Shown here: positions 28,662 to 37,454 of the stretch, one piece after another | Layout: every line of letters starts with the position of its first letter | Position numbering within the stretch: position 1 is the stretch's first letter | Assembly: GCF_014251995.1 (NCBI RefSeq) | Contig: NZ_CP059205.1 | Span: 248,001-312,000 of the forward strand | Reading direction: 5' to 3' | Source: Blattabacterium cuenoti | GTDB taxonomy: Bacteria; Bacteroidota; Bacteroidia; Flavobacteriales; Blattabacteriaceae | DNA: 64,000 bases | Made by a program: the position numbers and the translations under genes | The notes under the pieces: model-generated | Told to the model about the DNA's origin: nothing | The model's database searches: none | What the model saw: only the letters and a program-made list of their open reading frames with translations

Positions 28662-28946
28662 ATGAAAAAAGGGGGAAGTTTTTTTTGGGGGGTTATTTTA
28701 GGAACTATAGCCGGTTTATTCATGGGAATTCTTTTAACTCCAAGAAAAGAGGAAAAAATAAAAAATATATTGGAAAAAAAAACAGAAGAGTTAAGAGATA
28801 ATTTACAGGAAATTAGTAAAAAATTTGGTGAAAAAGTAGATCAGATTAAATCCAATTTTGGATATAAATGGAAAAAATACAAAATCGAAAAAGAAAAAAT
28901 AAATCAAGATAAACAAGATAAAGTAGAAGATGAATTAGGAACTTAA
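28662..28946 (+). CDS. YtxH-domain membrane protein
   Basis: A 94-residue protein with one N-terminal hydrophobic segment (FFWGVILGTIAGLFMGILLTP, about residues 6-26) followed directly by the PRK-type junction and a charged helical coil (about 30-85, KTEELRDNLQEISKKFGEKV). This matches the YtxH/gas-vesicle-like family, whose role is not established; envelope or stress functions have been suggested. It is followed after 17 bp by a small membrane protein, and the pair is typical of flavobacteria. Confidence 0.8.
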   Translation: MKKGGSFFWGVILGTIAGLFMGILLTPRKEEKIKNILEKKTEELRDNLQEISKKFGEKVDQIKSNFGYKWKKYKIEKEKINQDKQDKVEDELGT

Positions 28947-28963
28947 AAGGTATCTATTTTTTC

Positions 28964-29293
28964 ATGTTCATTTTCATTAAAAATTTTATTCATAAAAAAT
29001 GGTGTGTTTTAAAAAATGAATTTATTCAATTTTTTATCACTATTATTGGAGAGGTTTTTTTCAATTTTTTTTTGTTAATATTTTCTATCATTATTTTTTT
29101 TTTGGGAAGTCTTTCTTTATGTTTCTTTCTTTCCTTTTATTTCGGAAATTATATTATAGGATTTAGTATTCTAACTGTTTTATATTTTTTTATTTTTATT
29201 TTTGTTTTCTTTTTCTCAAGAAATATTTCTAGATCTTTCATTAAAAGTTTATTGAGTAGATCTATTTTTAAAATTTTTAATAAGAAAAAATAA
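28964..29293 (+). CDS. Small membrane protein, phage-holin-family-like (DUF1469 type)
   Basis: A 109-residue protein with two long hydrophobic segments (about residues 25-57 and 64-90) separated by YFGNY, an amphipathic N-terminus and a basic C-terminus (RSIFKIFNKKK). Size, layout and position after a YtxH protein match the 'phage holin family' proteins of flavobacteria, which are chromosomal and not evidence for a phage. No catalytic motif is visible and the function is unknown. Identification is by layout more than by sequence. Confidence 0.6.
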   Translation: MFIFIKNFIHKKWCVLKNEFIQFFITIIGEVFFNFFLLIFSIIIFFLGSLSLCFFLSFYFGNYIIGFSILTVLYFFIFIFVFFFSRNISRSFIKSLLSRSIFKIFNKKK

Positions 29294-29314
29294 AACTAGA
29301 AATAATCATTAATT

Positions 29315-30076
29315 ATGAAACAATTGGAAGTTGTTTATGGAATACGTCCGTTAATAGAGGCTATTAGATCTAATCTAAGTATTAAAAAAATATTTTTTCA
29401 GAAAGGTTTGATTCAAGAATCAAATGCTTACAAAAAATTAAGACATCTTTCTAAAGAAAAAAATATTCCAATTCAAACTGTTACAAAACAAGAATTTTTT
29501 CAATTGAGAAATAAAAATCATCAAGGTGTTTTTGCTATTATTTCTCCCATAGAAACTTATCATATAAAAGATTTGTTACCTATGTTTTATGAAAAAGGTA
29601 TAAATCCACTTCTAGTAGTTTTGGATAGAATTACAGATGTAAGAAATTTTGGATCTATAATACGTACTTCTGTATGTGTTGGAGCGAATGCTATTATTGT
29701 TCCAAAAAAATCCACAGCAATGATTGGATCTGATTCGTTAAAAACGTCTTCAGGAGCTCTATTTAAGATTCCAATTTGTCAAGAAAAAAATATTAAAAAT
29801 ACTCTTCTTTTTCTAAAAAATTATGGATTAAAAATTGTTTCCGCTACGGAAAAATCCAATATAGATTGGTATAATATTGATTTTTCAGGACCAATAGCTT
29901 TAATATTAGGAAATGAAGAAAAAGGAATTTCCAAAAATTATTTGGAAATTTCTTGCGAAAAGGTAAAAATTCCAGTAATAAAAAAAATTTCTTCTTTAAA
30001 CGTGTCTGTAGCTTGTGGAATAATTTTATATGAAATTTTTCGACAAAGGAAATTTCGATCTAAAACTCGCTTTTAA
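29315..30076 (+). CDS. rlmB: SpoU-family 23S rRNA (guanosine-2'-O)-methyltransferase RlmB/TrmH type
   Basis: A SPOUT methyltransferase that 2'-O-methylates a guanosine, in RlmB G2251 of 23S rRNA. It has the N-terminal substrate-binding domain (VVYGIRPLIEAI, about 5-16) typical of RlmB, then the knot motifs LDRITDVRNFGSIIRT (Asn/Arg of motif 1), ALILGNEEKGIS (motif 2) and SSLNVSVACGIILYEI (motif 3). Length 253 is normal. Its 3' end overlaps convergent pheS by 17 bp. RlmB is favoured over TrmH because of the N-terminal domain. Confidence 0.9.
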   Translation: MKQLEVVYGIRPLIEAIRSNLSIKKIFFQKGLIQESNAYKKLRHLSKEKNIPIQTVTKQEFFQLRNKNHQGVFAIISPIETYHIKDLLPMFYEKGINPLLVVLDRITDVRNFGSIIRTSVCVGANAIIVPKKSTAMIGSDSLKTSSGALFKIPICQEKNIKNTLLFLKNYGLKIVSATEKSNIDWYNIDFSGPIALILGNEEKGISKNYLEISCEKVKIPVIKKISSLNVSVACGIILYEIFRQRKFRSKTRF

Positions 30077-31055
30077 ATTGTTTTAAAAAACGAATATCAT
30101 TATCGAAATAAGTTCTAATATCTTTCATTTGATAAATTATCAAAGCCAAACGTTCTATTCCCACTCCAAAAGCAAATCCAGAATAAATTTCCGGGTCAAT
30201 TCCTACATTTTTTAAAACTTCGGGATCTATCATTCCACAACCCATAATTTCTAACCATTCATTGTTGCAATGAATATCTACTTCCGCACTGGGCTCTGTA
30301 AAAGGGAAATAAGAAGGACGGAATCTAATTTTTTCTTTTCCGAAAAGAGAAGTTATTAAATAATGAATAGTTTGCTTTAAATCGGAAAAAGAAATTTTTC
30401 TATCTATAGAAAATCCTTCTGCTTGATGAAACATAAAATTTGAATGTGATGAAATAGTTTCGTTTCTATACACTTTACCTATGGATAAAATACGAAAAGG
30501 TGGACAATGATTTTTCATATATCGTATTTGTATAGACGAGGTATGTGTCCTCAATAAAACATCTAGACTTTTACATAAAAAAAAAGTATCCTGCATATCT
30601 CTAGATGGATGAGAAACCGGAATGTTTAAAGCCGTAAAATTATGCCAGTCATCTTCTATTTCAGGACCGTCTACATGAATAAATCCAATTCTTATAAAGA
30701 TTTCTATTATTCTATTTATTATTATGGATAATGGATGAATGGATCCTATTTCTATAGATTTTCCAGGAAAAGTAGGATCATAATCAGAATTCAGTACCTT
30801 TTTATTTTTATTAATATCATTTATTGATTTATAATGAGAAATTTTATTTTGAACTTCTTTTTTTAATTCATTAATGATTTTTCCATAATTTTTTCTTTCA
30901 TGAATGGATATTTTTTTTAAATTTTTAAATAATACTGTTATAATTCCTTTTTTTTTTCCTAAAAATTTTATTTTAAATGTTTCTAAATCCTCATTTTTTT
31001 TGATATGAAAACATTTTATATATTTTTTTATCTTAATTATTTCTTTTTGATCCAT
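30060..31055 (-). CDS. pheS: Phenylalanyl-tRNA synthetase alpha subunit
   Basis: The catalytic alpha chain of the alpha2-beta2 enzyme. An N-terminal coiled coil (about residues 1-95) binds tRNA; the class II core includes GSIHPLSIIINRIIEIFIRI, the motif 2 region RTHTSSIQIRYM and GKVYRNETISSHSNFMFHQ, the Phe pocket FRPSYFPFTEPSAEVD and motif 3 GFAFGVGIERLALI. Length 331 is typical. pheT is not adjacent; here pheS follows a small conserved gene of unknown role with a 13-bp gap. Confidence 0.96.
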   Translation of the reverse strand: MDQKEIIKIKKYIKCFHIKKNEDLETFKIKFLGKKKGIITVLFKNLKKISIHERKNYGKIINELKKEVQNKISHYKSINDINKNKKVLNSDYDPTFPGKSIEIGSIHPLSIIINRIIEIFIRIGFIHVDGPEIEDDWHNFTALNIPVSHPSRDMQDTFFLCKSLDVLLRTHTSSIQIRYMKNHCPPFRILSIGKVYRNETISSHSNFMFHQAEGFSIDRKISFSDLKQTIHYLITSLFGKEKIRFRPSYFPFTEPSAEVDIHCNNEWLEIMGCGMIDPEVLKNVGIDPEIYSGFAFGVGIERLALIIYQMKDIRTYFDNDIRFLKQFKSEF

Positions 31056-31068
31056 ATTAGTAATCTAT

Positions 31069-31434
31069 TCATTCAATAATATTTTCTTCATTCATATAAC
31101 GAATAATTGCTTTTTTAATTAAAAATAATTGTTCATTTCTATTAAAAAATGGAATTTTTGATTTTAATATATAATGAGGCCATCCTTCTTTGTCTTTTCC
31201 AAGATAAGAATAATAACCAAAAGGTTCTAATATTCTACATATTGCGATATGTAGAATATTTATTTTATCTTCTCTATTTAAAAATCCATTCTTACCTTTA
31301 CCTAATTCTTGAACTCCTATTAAATAAATAATTCCAATGATATCGATTTTTTCTTTTATGTAAAAATTGTTTTTTATGTATAGAATTACTTTATTCCAAT
31401 CAGTATGAAATTGATGCAAAGATTTTTTTTTCAT
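31069..31434 (-). CDS. Conserved flavobacterial protein of unknown function
   Basis: A 121-residue protein I do not recognise. It is mixed helical and basic/aromatic, without membrane segment, signal peptide, cysteine cluster or P-loop. Distinct stretches are IGIIYLIGVQELGKGKNGFL (35-54), which suggests a folded helix-turn unit, and FGYYSYLGKDKEGWPHY (about 74-90). It lies 13 bp upstream of pheS on the same strand, so it is probably co-transcribed. Retention in a reduced genome argues that it is used. The small frame on the opposite strand is a shadow. Confidence 0.7.
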   Translation of the reverse strand: MKKKSLHQFHTDWNKVILYIKNNFYIKEKIDIIGIIYLIGVQELGKGKNGFLNREDKINILHIAICRILEPFGYYSYLGKDKEGWPHYILKSKIPFFNRNEQLFLIKKAIIRYMNEENIIE

Positions 31435-31451
31435 TTTTTTAATTAATTATT

Positions 31452-31964
31452 ATGTTAACATTAGATATAATTATCATTATTTTAGTATTATATGGAGGAT
31501 ATCATGGTTATAAAAAAGGTTTAATATCTCAATTATTTATATTTATGATATTTTTTATTTTTATTTACAGAGGAATTTTTATATTTAACTTTGTTAAAAA
31601 AATTAATATGATAAATAAAAATTCAAATTTTTTTGAATTTTCTTCTTTAATTATTTCTTTTTTTTCCATAATTTTTTTATCTTTTTTGATTAAAAAAATT
31701 ATAGAATATATTATAACAATTACATGGATGACGCCTGTTAATAATTTTTTTGGAGGAATACTAGGCATAATTAAATATCTTTTCGTAATTTCAATGTTTC
31801 TTTTCTTTCTAAAAGAAACAAATAAAAAAATAAATATAATTCCTTTTAGTTTTTTTCAAAATTCGTTTGAAAAAGAGTTTCAATTTTTTTTTTCTAAAAA
31901 AGGACATCTATTAAATAAATTAAAAGAATTATATTTTTATTTTCAAAGTTCATTTTCAAAATGA
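31452..31964 (+). CDS. CvpA-family membrane protein
   Basis: A 170-residue protein with about four membrane segments and the CvpA opening LDIIIIILVLYGGYHGYKKG (4-23), the GYKKGL turn being typical. A second conserved part is VNNFFGGILGIIKYLFVISM (about 96-115). In other bacteria CvpA affects colicin V production and envelope integrity, but the molecular role is unsettled. It overlaps the LuxE-like gene by 4 bp (ATGA) and is divergent from the unknown gene beside pheS. Confidence 0.82.
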   Translation: MLTLDIIIIILVLYGGYHGYKKGLISQLFIFMIFFIFIYRGIFIFNFVKKINMINKNSNFFEFSSLIISFFSIIFLSFLIKKIIEYIITITWMTPVNNFFGGILGIIKYLFVISMFLFFLKETNKKINIIPFSFFQNSFEKEFQFFFSKKGHLLNKLKELYFYFQSSFSK

Positions 31965-32938
31965 ATTTTAAAAAAAAAATTTTCTCTATAAGATCAAACA
32001 ATGAATTTAAAAATCTAACATTAGATATATTTCACTATCAGGTAATAAATAATCAGATTTATAGAAATTATCTTCAATTATTGAAAATTGATCCAACGAA
32101 AATAAAAGATATTACTGAAATTCCCTATTTACCTATCTCTTTTTTTAAAACGCACCGTATTTTAAGTAATAGAAATAAAATTATTCCAAACATTATTTTT
32201 ACTAGCAGTGGAACAACAGGAATTAAAAGTAAGCATTATATATCAGATTTAAGTATTTATAATGAAAGCATTATAAATGGATTTGAATTTTTCTATGGTT
32301 CTATAAAAAAATTTAAATTCATAGGATTATTCCCCTATGATAGAAAAGATTCTTCTTTGATTTATATGATAAAATATTTGATACATAAAACCGTTCAAAA
32401 TGGAAGCCGTTTTTTGTCTTCCCACTGTAAGGAAAAAAACATTATTTTTCCTGACAAAAAAAATATTTTACTTTTTGGACTTAGTTCTTGTCTATTAGAT
32501 TTTATAGAAAAAATGGAGGAGAAAAATGAATATAAAAAAAACGTAATTATTATGGAAACAGGAGGGATGAAAGGAGTAAAAAAAGAAATAATTAGAGAAG
32601 AATTACATGATATATTGAAAAAATCATTCATTGTTAATGAAATTCATTCGGAATATGGAATGACAGAATTACTTTCTCAAGCATATTCAAAAAAAGATGG
32701 AATTTTTCGATGTCCTCCTTGGATGAAAATATATATCAGAGATACGAAAGATCCTTTTATTCATATAGATAACAATAAAATTGGAGGTATTGATATTATA
32801 AATTTGTCTAATTATTTATCTTGTCCTTTTATTGCTACTGAAGATTTAGGAAAAAAAATTAATGATAAAGAATTTGAAGTATTAGGAAGAATGGATTTTT
32901 CAGACATACGAGGATGTAACGTAATGACTATTATGTAA
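31961..32938 (+). CDS. LuxE-like acyl-protein synthetase (adenylate-forming family)
   Basis: A 325-residue protein of the LuxE/acyl-protein synthetase group, related to acyl-adenylate enzymes. The nucleotide loop FTSSGTTGIKSKHYI (about 80-94) is clear, followed by a METGGMKGVKKEIIREEL segment and HSEYGMTELLSQAYSKKDG, the family's YGMTEL motif. A late DLGKKI and VLGRMDFSDIRGCNVM close the fold as in these enzymes. In luminous bacteria LuxE activates fatty acids for reduction by LuxC; no luxC or luxD partner is here, and the role in flavobacteria is unknown. It is coupled to the cvpA-like gene by an ATGA overlap. Confidence 0.8.
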   Translation: MNFKKKIFSIRSNNEFKNLTLDIFHYQVINNQIYRNYLQLLKIDPTKIKDITEIPYLPISFFKTHRILSNRNKIIPNIIFTSSGTTGIKSKHYISDLSIYNESIINGFEFFYGSIKKFKFIGLFPYDRKDSSLIYMIKYLIHKTVQNGSRFLSSHCKEKNIIFPDKKNILLFGLSSCLLDFIEKMEEKNEYKKNVIIMETGGMKGVKKEIIREELHDILKKSFIVNEIHSEYGMTELLSQAYSKKDGIFRCPPWMKIYIRDTKDPFIHIDNNKIGGIDIINLSNYLSCPFIATEDLGKKINDKEFEVLGRMDFSDIRGCNVMTIM

Positions 32939-32971
32939 TAAAATAATAAATACAAAAAAATATTTTTTTAT

Positions 32972-32989
32972 ATTCTATTGTAATAGAAT
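32972..32989. repeat. Perfect inverted repeat between convergent genes
   Basis: ATTCTATT and AATAGAAT are separated by two bases between the convergent LuxE-like and phosphate transporter genes. It could fold as a hairpin in either transcript, but no U-tract follows on either strand, so it is at best a weak terminator. Confidence 0.5.
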
Positions 32990-33005
32990 TAAATATTCTA
33001 AAAAT

Positions 33006-35282
33006 CTACAAATGATGTATCATTTTCAATGATTTATTATTCTTATTATACAACAATAAAATAATTTCTTCTACACTTTCTGCTATTTTTTTTGACTGTA
33101 AAAGAAGATCCATCATTAAAAATGTATTTTTTTCCCCATATTTTTTATAAGTAATTCCCATGACTTGTTGATTCATTTGTTCCTCTATTTTCTTTAATAT
33201 TTTATTTTGTACTTCACAAGGAAATTGAATTTTTTTATAATTTCTATCTGTTGTTATTTTTCTGACAATATAAAAATGTTCAATCATTAAATTTTCTAGA
33301 GTTATTAAATTCTTTTTTTGCTGATATTTTAAAGGTTTGTGGCTATTTTTTACATGAAATAATGTATGATTAGTAATAATATCAGAAGATTCTATAATCT
33401 CTTTAGTTTTGTTGTATATATGTAAATAAAAGATTCCAACAGTAGAATTACTGTTCTTTGTTTTTTTAATTACTTGTATTAAAGTACTTTGTATGTTTAA
33501 AAATTTTTTTTTTACTTTTAAAAAAGTGCTTCTACTGTGTTGAAGAGTTTTTAAATTTTCTTGAGTAATTCCTTCTATGCTGTTTTTATAAATTTCCTCT
33601 ATATATTCAAATATTTGGTTGATAATATCAAAAGATTTATTTAATGTATTTTCTAAAGTAAGATTTTCTATAATATCTAAAAATGGTTTTTCTTCTTTTA
33701 TTTTTTTATGATAAGTTTTATAACTTTTATAAAAAACAAATATAATTAAAAATAAAAAAGAATATAAAGCCCATGCTTTAAAAAAGTATAAAAATGAAGC
33801 TGTTATTCCCGCTATTGTAAAAGCCATTAATCCTGTTAGAAACCATCCTCTTATGACTTTCAAAACTCCTGAAATTCGATAAACAGCACTTTCTCTATCC
33901 CATGCTCTATCTGAAAGAGAAGTTCCCATTGATACCATAAAAGTGACAAAAGTAGTAGATAATGGTAACTTTTGAACTGTTGCTATAGAGATTAATATGC
34001 TAGATATAGTCAAATTAGCAGAAGCTCTCACTAAATCAAAAGCTACATTTTTTTCTTTTTTTTGCTTAAAATTTTTTTCTATTTTAACTAAAATCCTTTT
34101 TGGAATAAATTGAAAAAAATAATTACCAAAAAGTAAAAAAAATCTCACAATTCCTCTAGAAAAAGAATTGGATAAAAACTTTTCAGGTCCTTCATTTTGT
34201 CTACTTAAGTTAATTTCTGTACTAGTAATATTTTTTGTTTTTTTGGAAAACCAAAGAGTTAATATCATAATAATTCCTGAGAAAACTAAGATTAATGATG
34301 GAACTTGTACATTTCCAGATAAACTTTTCATATTGAATTTTTCAGCAGGAGGACTCCCTGCTTCTTTCCATATTTTATATGATTGTATACCAGCTATAGG
34401 AACGCCTATAAAGTTTACTAAATCATTTCCAGCAAAAGCCATAGCTAAAGAAAAAGTTCCATATAATACAACAAATTTTAGAATATTGTATCCTAAAAAA
34501 ACAAATATTTTCGCTAAAATTAGCCATATTAAAAATAACGTAATAAAAAAAATAAAAAAATTATTATGAATCCATTTTATAAAATTTATAATAAATAGAG
34601 AAAACACTGTTAAATGATCATTAGTAGAGCCTTCAAAAGTACTATACAATCCTTTTACAATCAGAAAATAGGTCATACAACTCAACGAAATAGCCGTCCA
34701 TATTATTCCTGCATATTTTAATTTATCTTTATAGTCAAAGCTCAATAAAAAACGAATAAAATAGTGAATAAAAGCTCCAGAAATAAAAGAAATTATAATA
34801 GATAAGAAAATACCAATACTAATTGTTAATGTTTTTTCTGTTTTGATATATAAATTTAAATGATGAAAAGGTTCATTACTTGATGGAGAACTAATTTTAA
34901 TCATAGCTATACTGAAAGCTCCACCCAATAAACAGAAAACCATAGATACTGTAGTAGAAGTAGGTAATCCTAAAGTATTAAAAATATCTAGTAAAATAAT
35001 ATCTGATATCATAACCGATAAAAATATGAAAATGATATCTGAAAAATAAAAATAAGAAGGATCAAAAACACCTTTTCTTGCTACTTCCATCATTCCACTG
35101 GATAAGAAAGCTCCTAATAAAATTCCTAAACTAGCAAAAATCATTATTGTTTTTCTAGAAGCCACTTTAGATCCAATAGCAGAATTTAGAAAATTAACTG
35201 CATCATTAATTAATCCAACAATTAAATCAAATATGGATAAAAGAAAAATAACCGCTATAATTGATGAATAAAAAAATTTCAT
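33006..35282 (-). CDS. PiT-family inorganic phosphate transporter with C-terminal PhoU-like extension
   Basis: PiT proteins import phosphate with a cation. Two repeated PiT signatures are visible: the N-terminal GLINDAVNFLNSAIGSKVAS and the later FAGNDLVNFIGVPIAGIQS, with LGLPTSTTVSMVFCLLGGA and KLPLSTTFVTFMVSMGTSLS after them. About ten membrane segments fill the first ~540 residues. The last ~210 residues are soluble and helical (LENTLNKSFDIINQIFEYI), resembling a PhoU-like domain fused to the transporter, as in many Bacteroidota PiT proteins. Length 758 fits that form. It is monocistronic; a 91-bp gap separates it from ruvA. Confidence 0.88.
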   Translation of the reverse strand: MKFFYSSIIAVIFLLSIFDLIVGLINDAVNFLNSAIGSKVASRKTIMIFASLGILLGAFLSSGMMEVARKGVFDPSYFYFSDIIFIFLSVMISDIILLDIFNTLGLPTSTTVSMVFCLLGGAFSIAMIKISSPSSNEPFHHLNLYIKTEKTLTISIGIFLSIIISFISGAFIHYFIRFLLSFDYKDKLKYAGIIWTAISLSCMTYFLIVKGLYSTFEGSTNDHLTVFSLFIINFIKWIHNNFFIFFITLFLIWLILAKIFVFLGYNILKFVVLYGTFSLAMAFAGNDLVNFIGVPIAGIQSYKIWKEAGSPPAEKFNMKSLSGNVQVPSLILVFSGIIMILTLWFSKKTKNITSTEINLSRQNEGPEKFLSNSFSRGIVRFFLLFGNYFFQFIPKRILVKIEKNFKQKKEKNVAFDLVRASANLTISSILISIATVQKLPLSTTFVTFMVSMGTSLSDRAWDRESAVYRISGVLKVIRGWFLTGLMAFTIAGITASFLYFFKAWALYSFLFLIIFVFYKSYKTYHKKIKEEKPFLDIIENLTLENTLNKSFDIINQIFEYIEEIYKNSIEGITQENLKTLQHSRSTFLKVKKKFLNIQSTLIQVIKKTKNSNSTVGIFYLHIYNKTKEIIESSDIITNHTLFHVKNSHKPLKYQQKKNLITLENLMIEHFYIVRKITTDRNYKKIQFPCEVQNKILKKIEEQMNQQVMGITYKKYGEKNTFLMMDLLLQSKKIAESVEEIILLLYNKNNKSLKMIHHL

Positions 35283-35373
35283 AATAAGAAGTGTTGAAGT
35301 ATTATTGAATTCACAAATAAAAGAGTATAATTTGGTATTAGATTTATTTTATTAGTATAAGTAAGTTATAATT

Positions 35374-35982
35374 TCACAATTTTTTTAAAGATTCTTTAAT
35401 GAGATTTTCTACGGTGAGTTCTTCTGATTTTGGATGTTTATTTAAAATATCATCCAATACTTTTTCAGATTCTATAGATGAAAACCCGAGTACATTTAAA
35501 GCATTTAGAGCCTCTTTCTTGATGAAAGAAGGTGTTTTTCCTAAAAAAATTACATTTTTATTTTTATTATCACCTATTTTTTTAGTGAATTTATCTTTCA
35601 ATTCAATAACAATTCTTTGAGATATTTTTTTTCCAATTCCTTTTACATCATTAAATGCTTTTATGTTCTCTTTATATATGGACTCTTCTATTTCAGATGG
35701 AGTAAGGTGAGATAATAAAGTAATAGCAGAACTTGGACCTATTCCATTTACAGATATCAAATAAGAAAATATTTCTCTTTCTTTTTTTTCAAAAAATCCA
35801 TATAAAACATGTTGATTTTCTTTTATAAAAAGATAGGTGTATATACATATATATTTTCCTTTATTTTCTAATGAAAAGTAAGTATATAATGAAATATTAA
35901 TATAATATCCTACACCATGGCAATCTATTATTAAATAGGATTTATTTTTCTCTACTAATTTTCCTTTTAAATGCGTTATCAC
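35374..35982 (-). CDS. ruvA: Holliday junction branch migration protein RuvA
   Basis: RuvA binds four-way junctions and loads the RuvB motor. The 202-residue protein has the OB domain (MITHLKGKLVEKNKSYLIID), the double helix-hairpin-helix domain with LISVNGIGPSSAITLLS and FNDVKGIGKKISQRIVIELK, and the C-terminal RuvB-contacting domain (KKEALNALNVLGFSS). Length is typical. ruvB and ruvC are not in the window. der lies 38 bp upstream on the same strand. Confidence 0.95.
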   Translation of the reverse strand: MITHLKGKLVEKNKSYLIIDCHGVGYYINISLYTYFSLENKGKYICIYTYLFIKENQHVLYGFFEKKEREIFSYLISVNGIGPSSAITLLSHLTPSEIEESIYKENIKAFNDVKGIGKKISQRIVIELKDKFTKKIGDNKNKNVIFLGKTPSFIKKEALNALNVLGFSSIESEKVLDDILNKHPKSEELTVENLIKESLKKL

Positions 35983-36020
35983 GATCTCATCAAAACAAAT
36001 AAATAATAAATTCCGAAAAA

Positions 36021-37364
36021 TTATTTTTTTCTAAAGAAAATTTGTATTGGTATTCCTTTAAAATCAAAATGATAACGTATTTTATTTTCAACAAATCTTT
36101 TATAAGATTCTTTTATATATTGAGGAAAATTAGAGAAAAAAATAAATATGGGTGTATATGATGATGGAAGTTGAGTGCAATATTTTATTGTTATTAATTT
36201 TTTTTTAGAATGAGGAGGATTTTTTTTAAAGATTGGTAACATAATTTTGTTTAAAACATTTGTTTTTAATCTATTCTTACGTGATTTAAAAATATGATCA
36301 GCCATAGAAATAATATGATGTATTCCATATTTGTTTTTAGCGGATATAAAAAGAATAGGAACATTATTAAATGGAGATATTTTCTTTCGAATTAATAATT
36401 CGTAGTTTTTTTGAATATGAGCACAAGAATTGTTATCATAAAATAAATCCCATTTATTAATAAGAATTATAATTCCCTTATTATTTTTTTTTACCAATCT
36501 AAAAATATTCATATCCTGTTTTTCCCATCCCCTGGACGCATCCACCATTAGAAGACATATATCAGTATTTCTTATTGTTTTCATTGTTCTCATGGAAGAA
36601 TAAAACTCAACGTTTTCTTTTATTTTTGACTTTTTTCTTACTCCAGGAGTATCGACTAAAATACATTCATATCCTAATTTTTTATAAAAAACATCTAGAC
36701 TATCTCTAGTAGTTCCGGAAATAGTAGTTACTATATGATGATTCTTCTCTAAAAAAGAGTTAATTAAAGTCGATTTTCCTACATTTGGACGTCCTATTAC
36801 CGAAAAACGAGGAAGAAATTCTTTTTTTTTGGTATTTTCGTTTTTTATAGAAAATTTATTTTTTAATATTTCTATTAGTTTATCTAATAACTCTCCAGTT
36901 CCACTACCATTTATAGCTGATATATAATGATAATATCCAAATCCTAAATGAAAAAAATCAATATTATTGTAATATATAGACTTTTTTAAATTATCTACTT
37001 TATTAACTACTAATAAAATTGTTTTGTGAAATTTTTTTAGTATCTTAGCAATTTCTCTCTCTTCTTCCAAAAGACCTATTGTTATATCTACTAAAAATAA
37101 AACAACATCAGATTCTTTTATAGCTATTAAAATTTGGTTGTTTATTTCTCTTTCAAGAATGTCATTTTTTAATTTTGAAAAATTAAAACCACCTGTATCC
37201 ACTACAGAGAATTTAAATCCGTTCCATTCTGAATTTCCAATAATCCGATCTCTTGTTACTCCGCTTGTAGTATGAACAATAGCTTTTCTCTTTCCCACAA
37301 GACGATTAAACAAAGTCGATTTTCCTACATTTGGACGTCCTACTATAGATACAGTACAATTCAT
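36021..37364 (-). CDS. der: Ribosome assembly GTPase Der (EngA)
   Basis: Der has two tandem GTPase domains and a KH-like C-terminal domain and helps mature the 50S subunit. G1 motifs are GRPNVGKSTLFN (about 8-19) and GRPNVGKSTLIN (about 193-204); G3 motifs are DTGGF and DTPGVRKKSK; G4 motifs are NKVDN and NKWDL. The KH domain occupies about residues 355-447 and ends FKGIPIQIFFRKK. Length 447 is usual. It is divergent from trmD. Confidence 0.97.
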   Translation of the reverse strand: MNCTVSIVGRPNVGKSTLFNRLVGKRKAIVHTTSGVTRDRIIGNSEWNGFKFSVVDTGGFNFSKLKNDILEREINNQILIAIKESDVVLFLVDITIGLLEEEREIAKILKKFHKTILLVVNKVDNLKKSIYYNNIDFFHLGFGYYHYISAINGSGTGELLDKLIEILKNKFSIKNENTKKKEFLPRFSVIGRPNVGKSTLINSFLEKNHHIVTTISGTTRDSLDVFYKKLGYECILVDTPGVRKKSKIKENVEFYSSMRTMKTIRNTDICLLMVDASRGWEKQDMNIFRLVKKNNKGIIILINKWDLFYDNNSCAHIQKNYELLIRKKISPFNNVPILFISAKNKYGIHHIISMADHIFKSRKNRLKTNVLNKIMLPIFKKNPPHSKKKLITIKYCTQLPSSYTPIFIFFSNFPQYIKESYKRFVENKIRYHFDFKGIPIQIFFRKK

Positions 37365-37454
37365 TTTTTAACATAAATTATTCACAAAGGTAAAATTTTT
37401 TCATTAGGATTCATTCCTAGATTATTAGTCAAAGTGTATATTACCAAAAATATT

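Noticed and set aside
28964-29293. Prophage holin
   Set aside because: No other phage genes are present, and this protein type is a common chromosomal partner of YtxH in flavobacteria.
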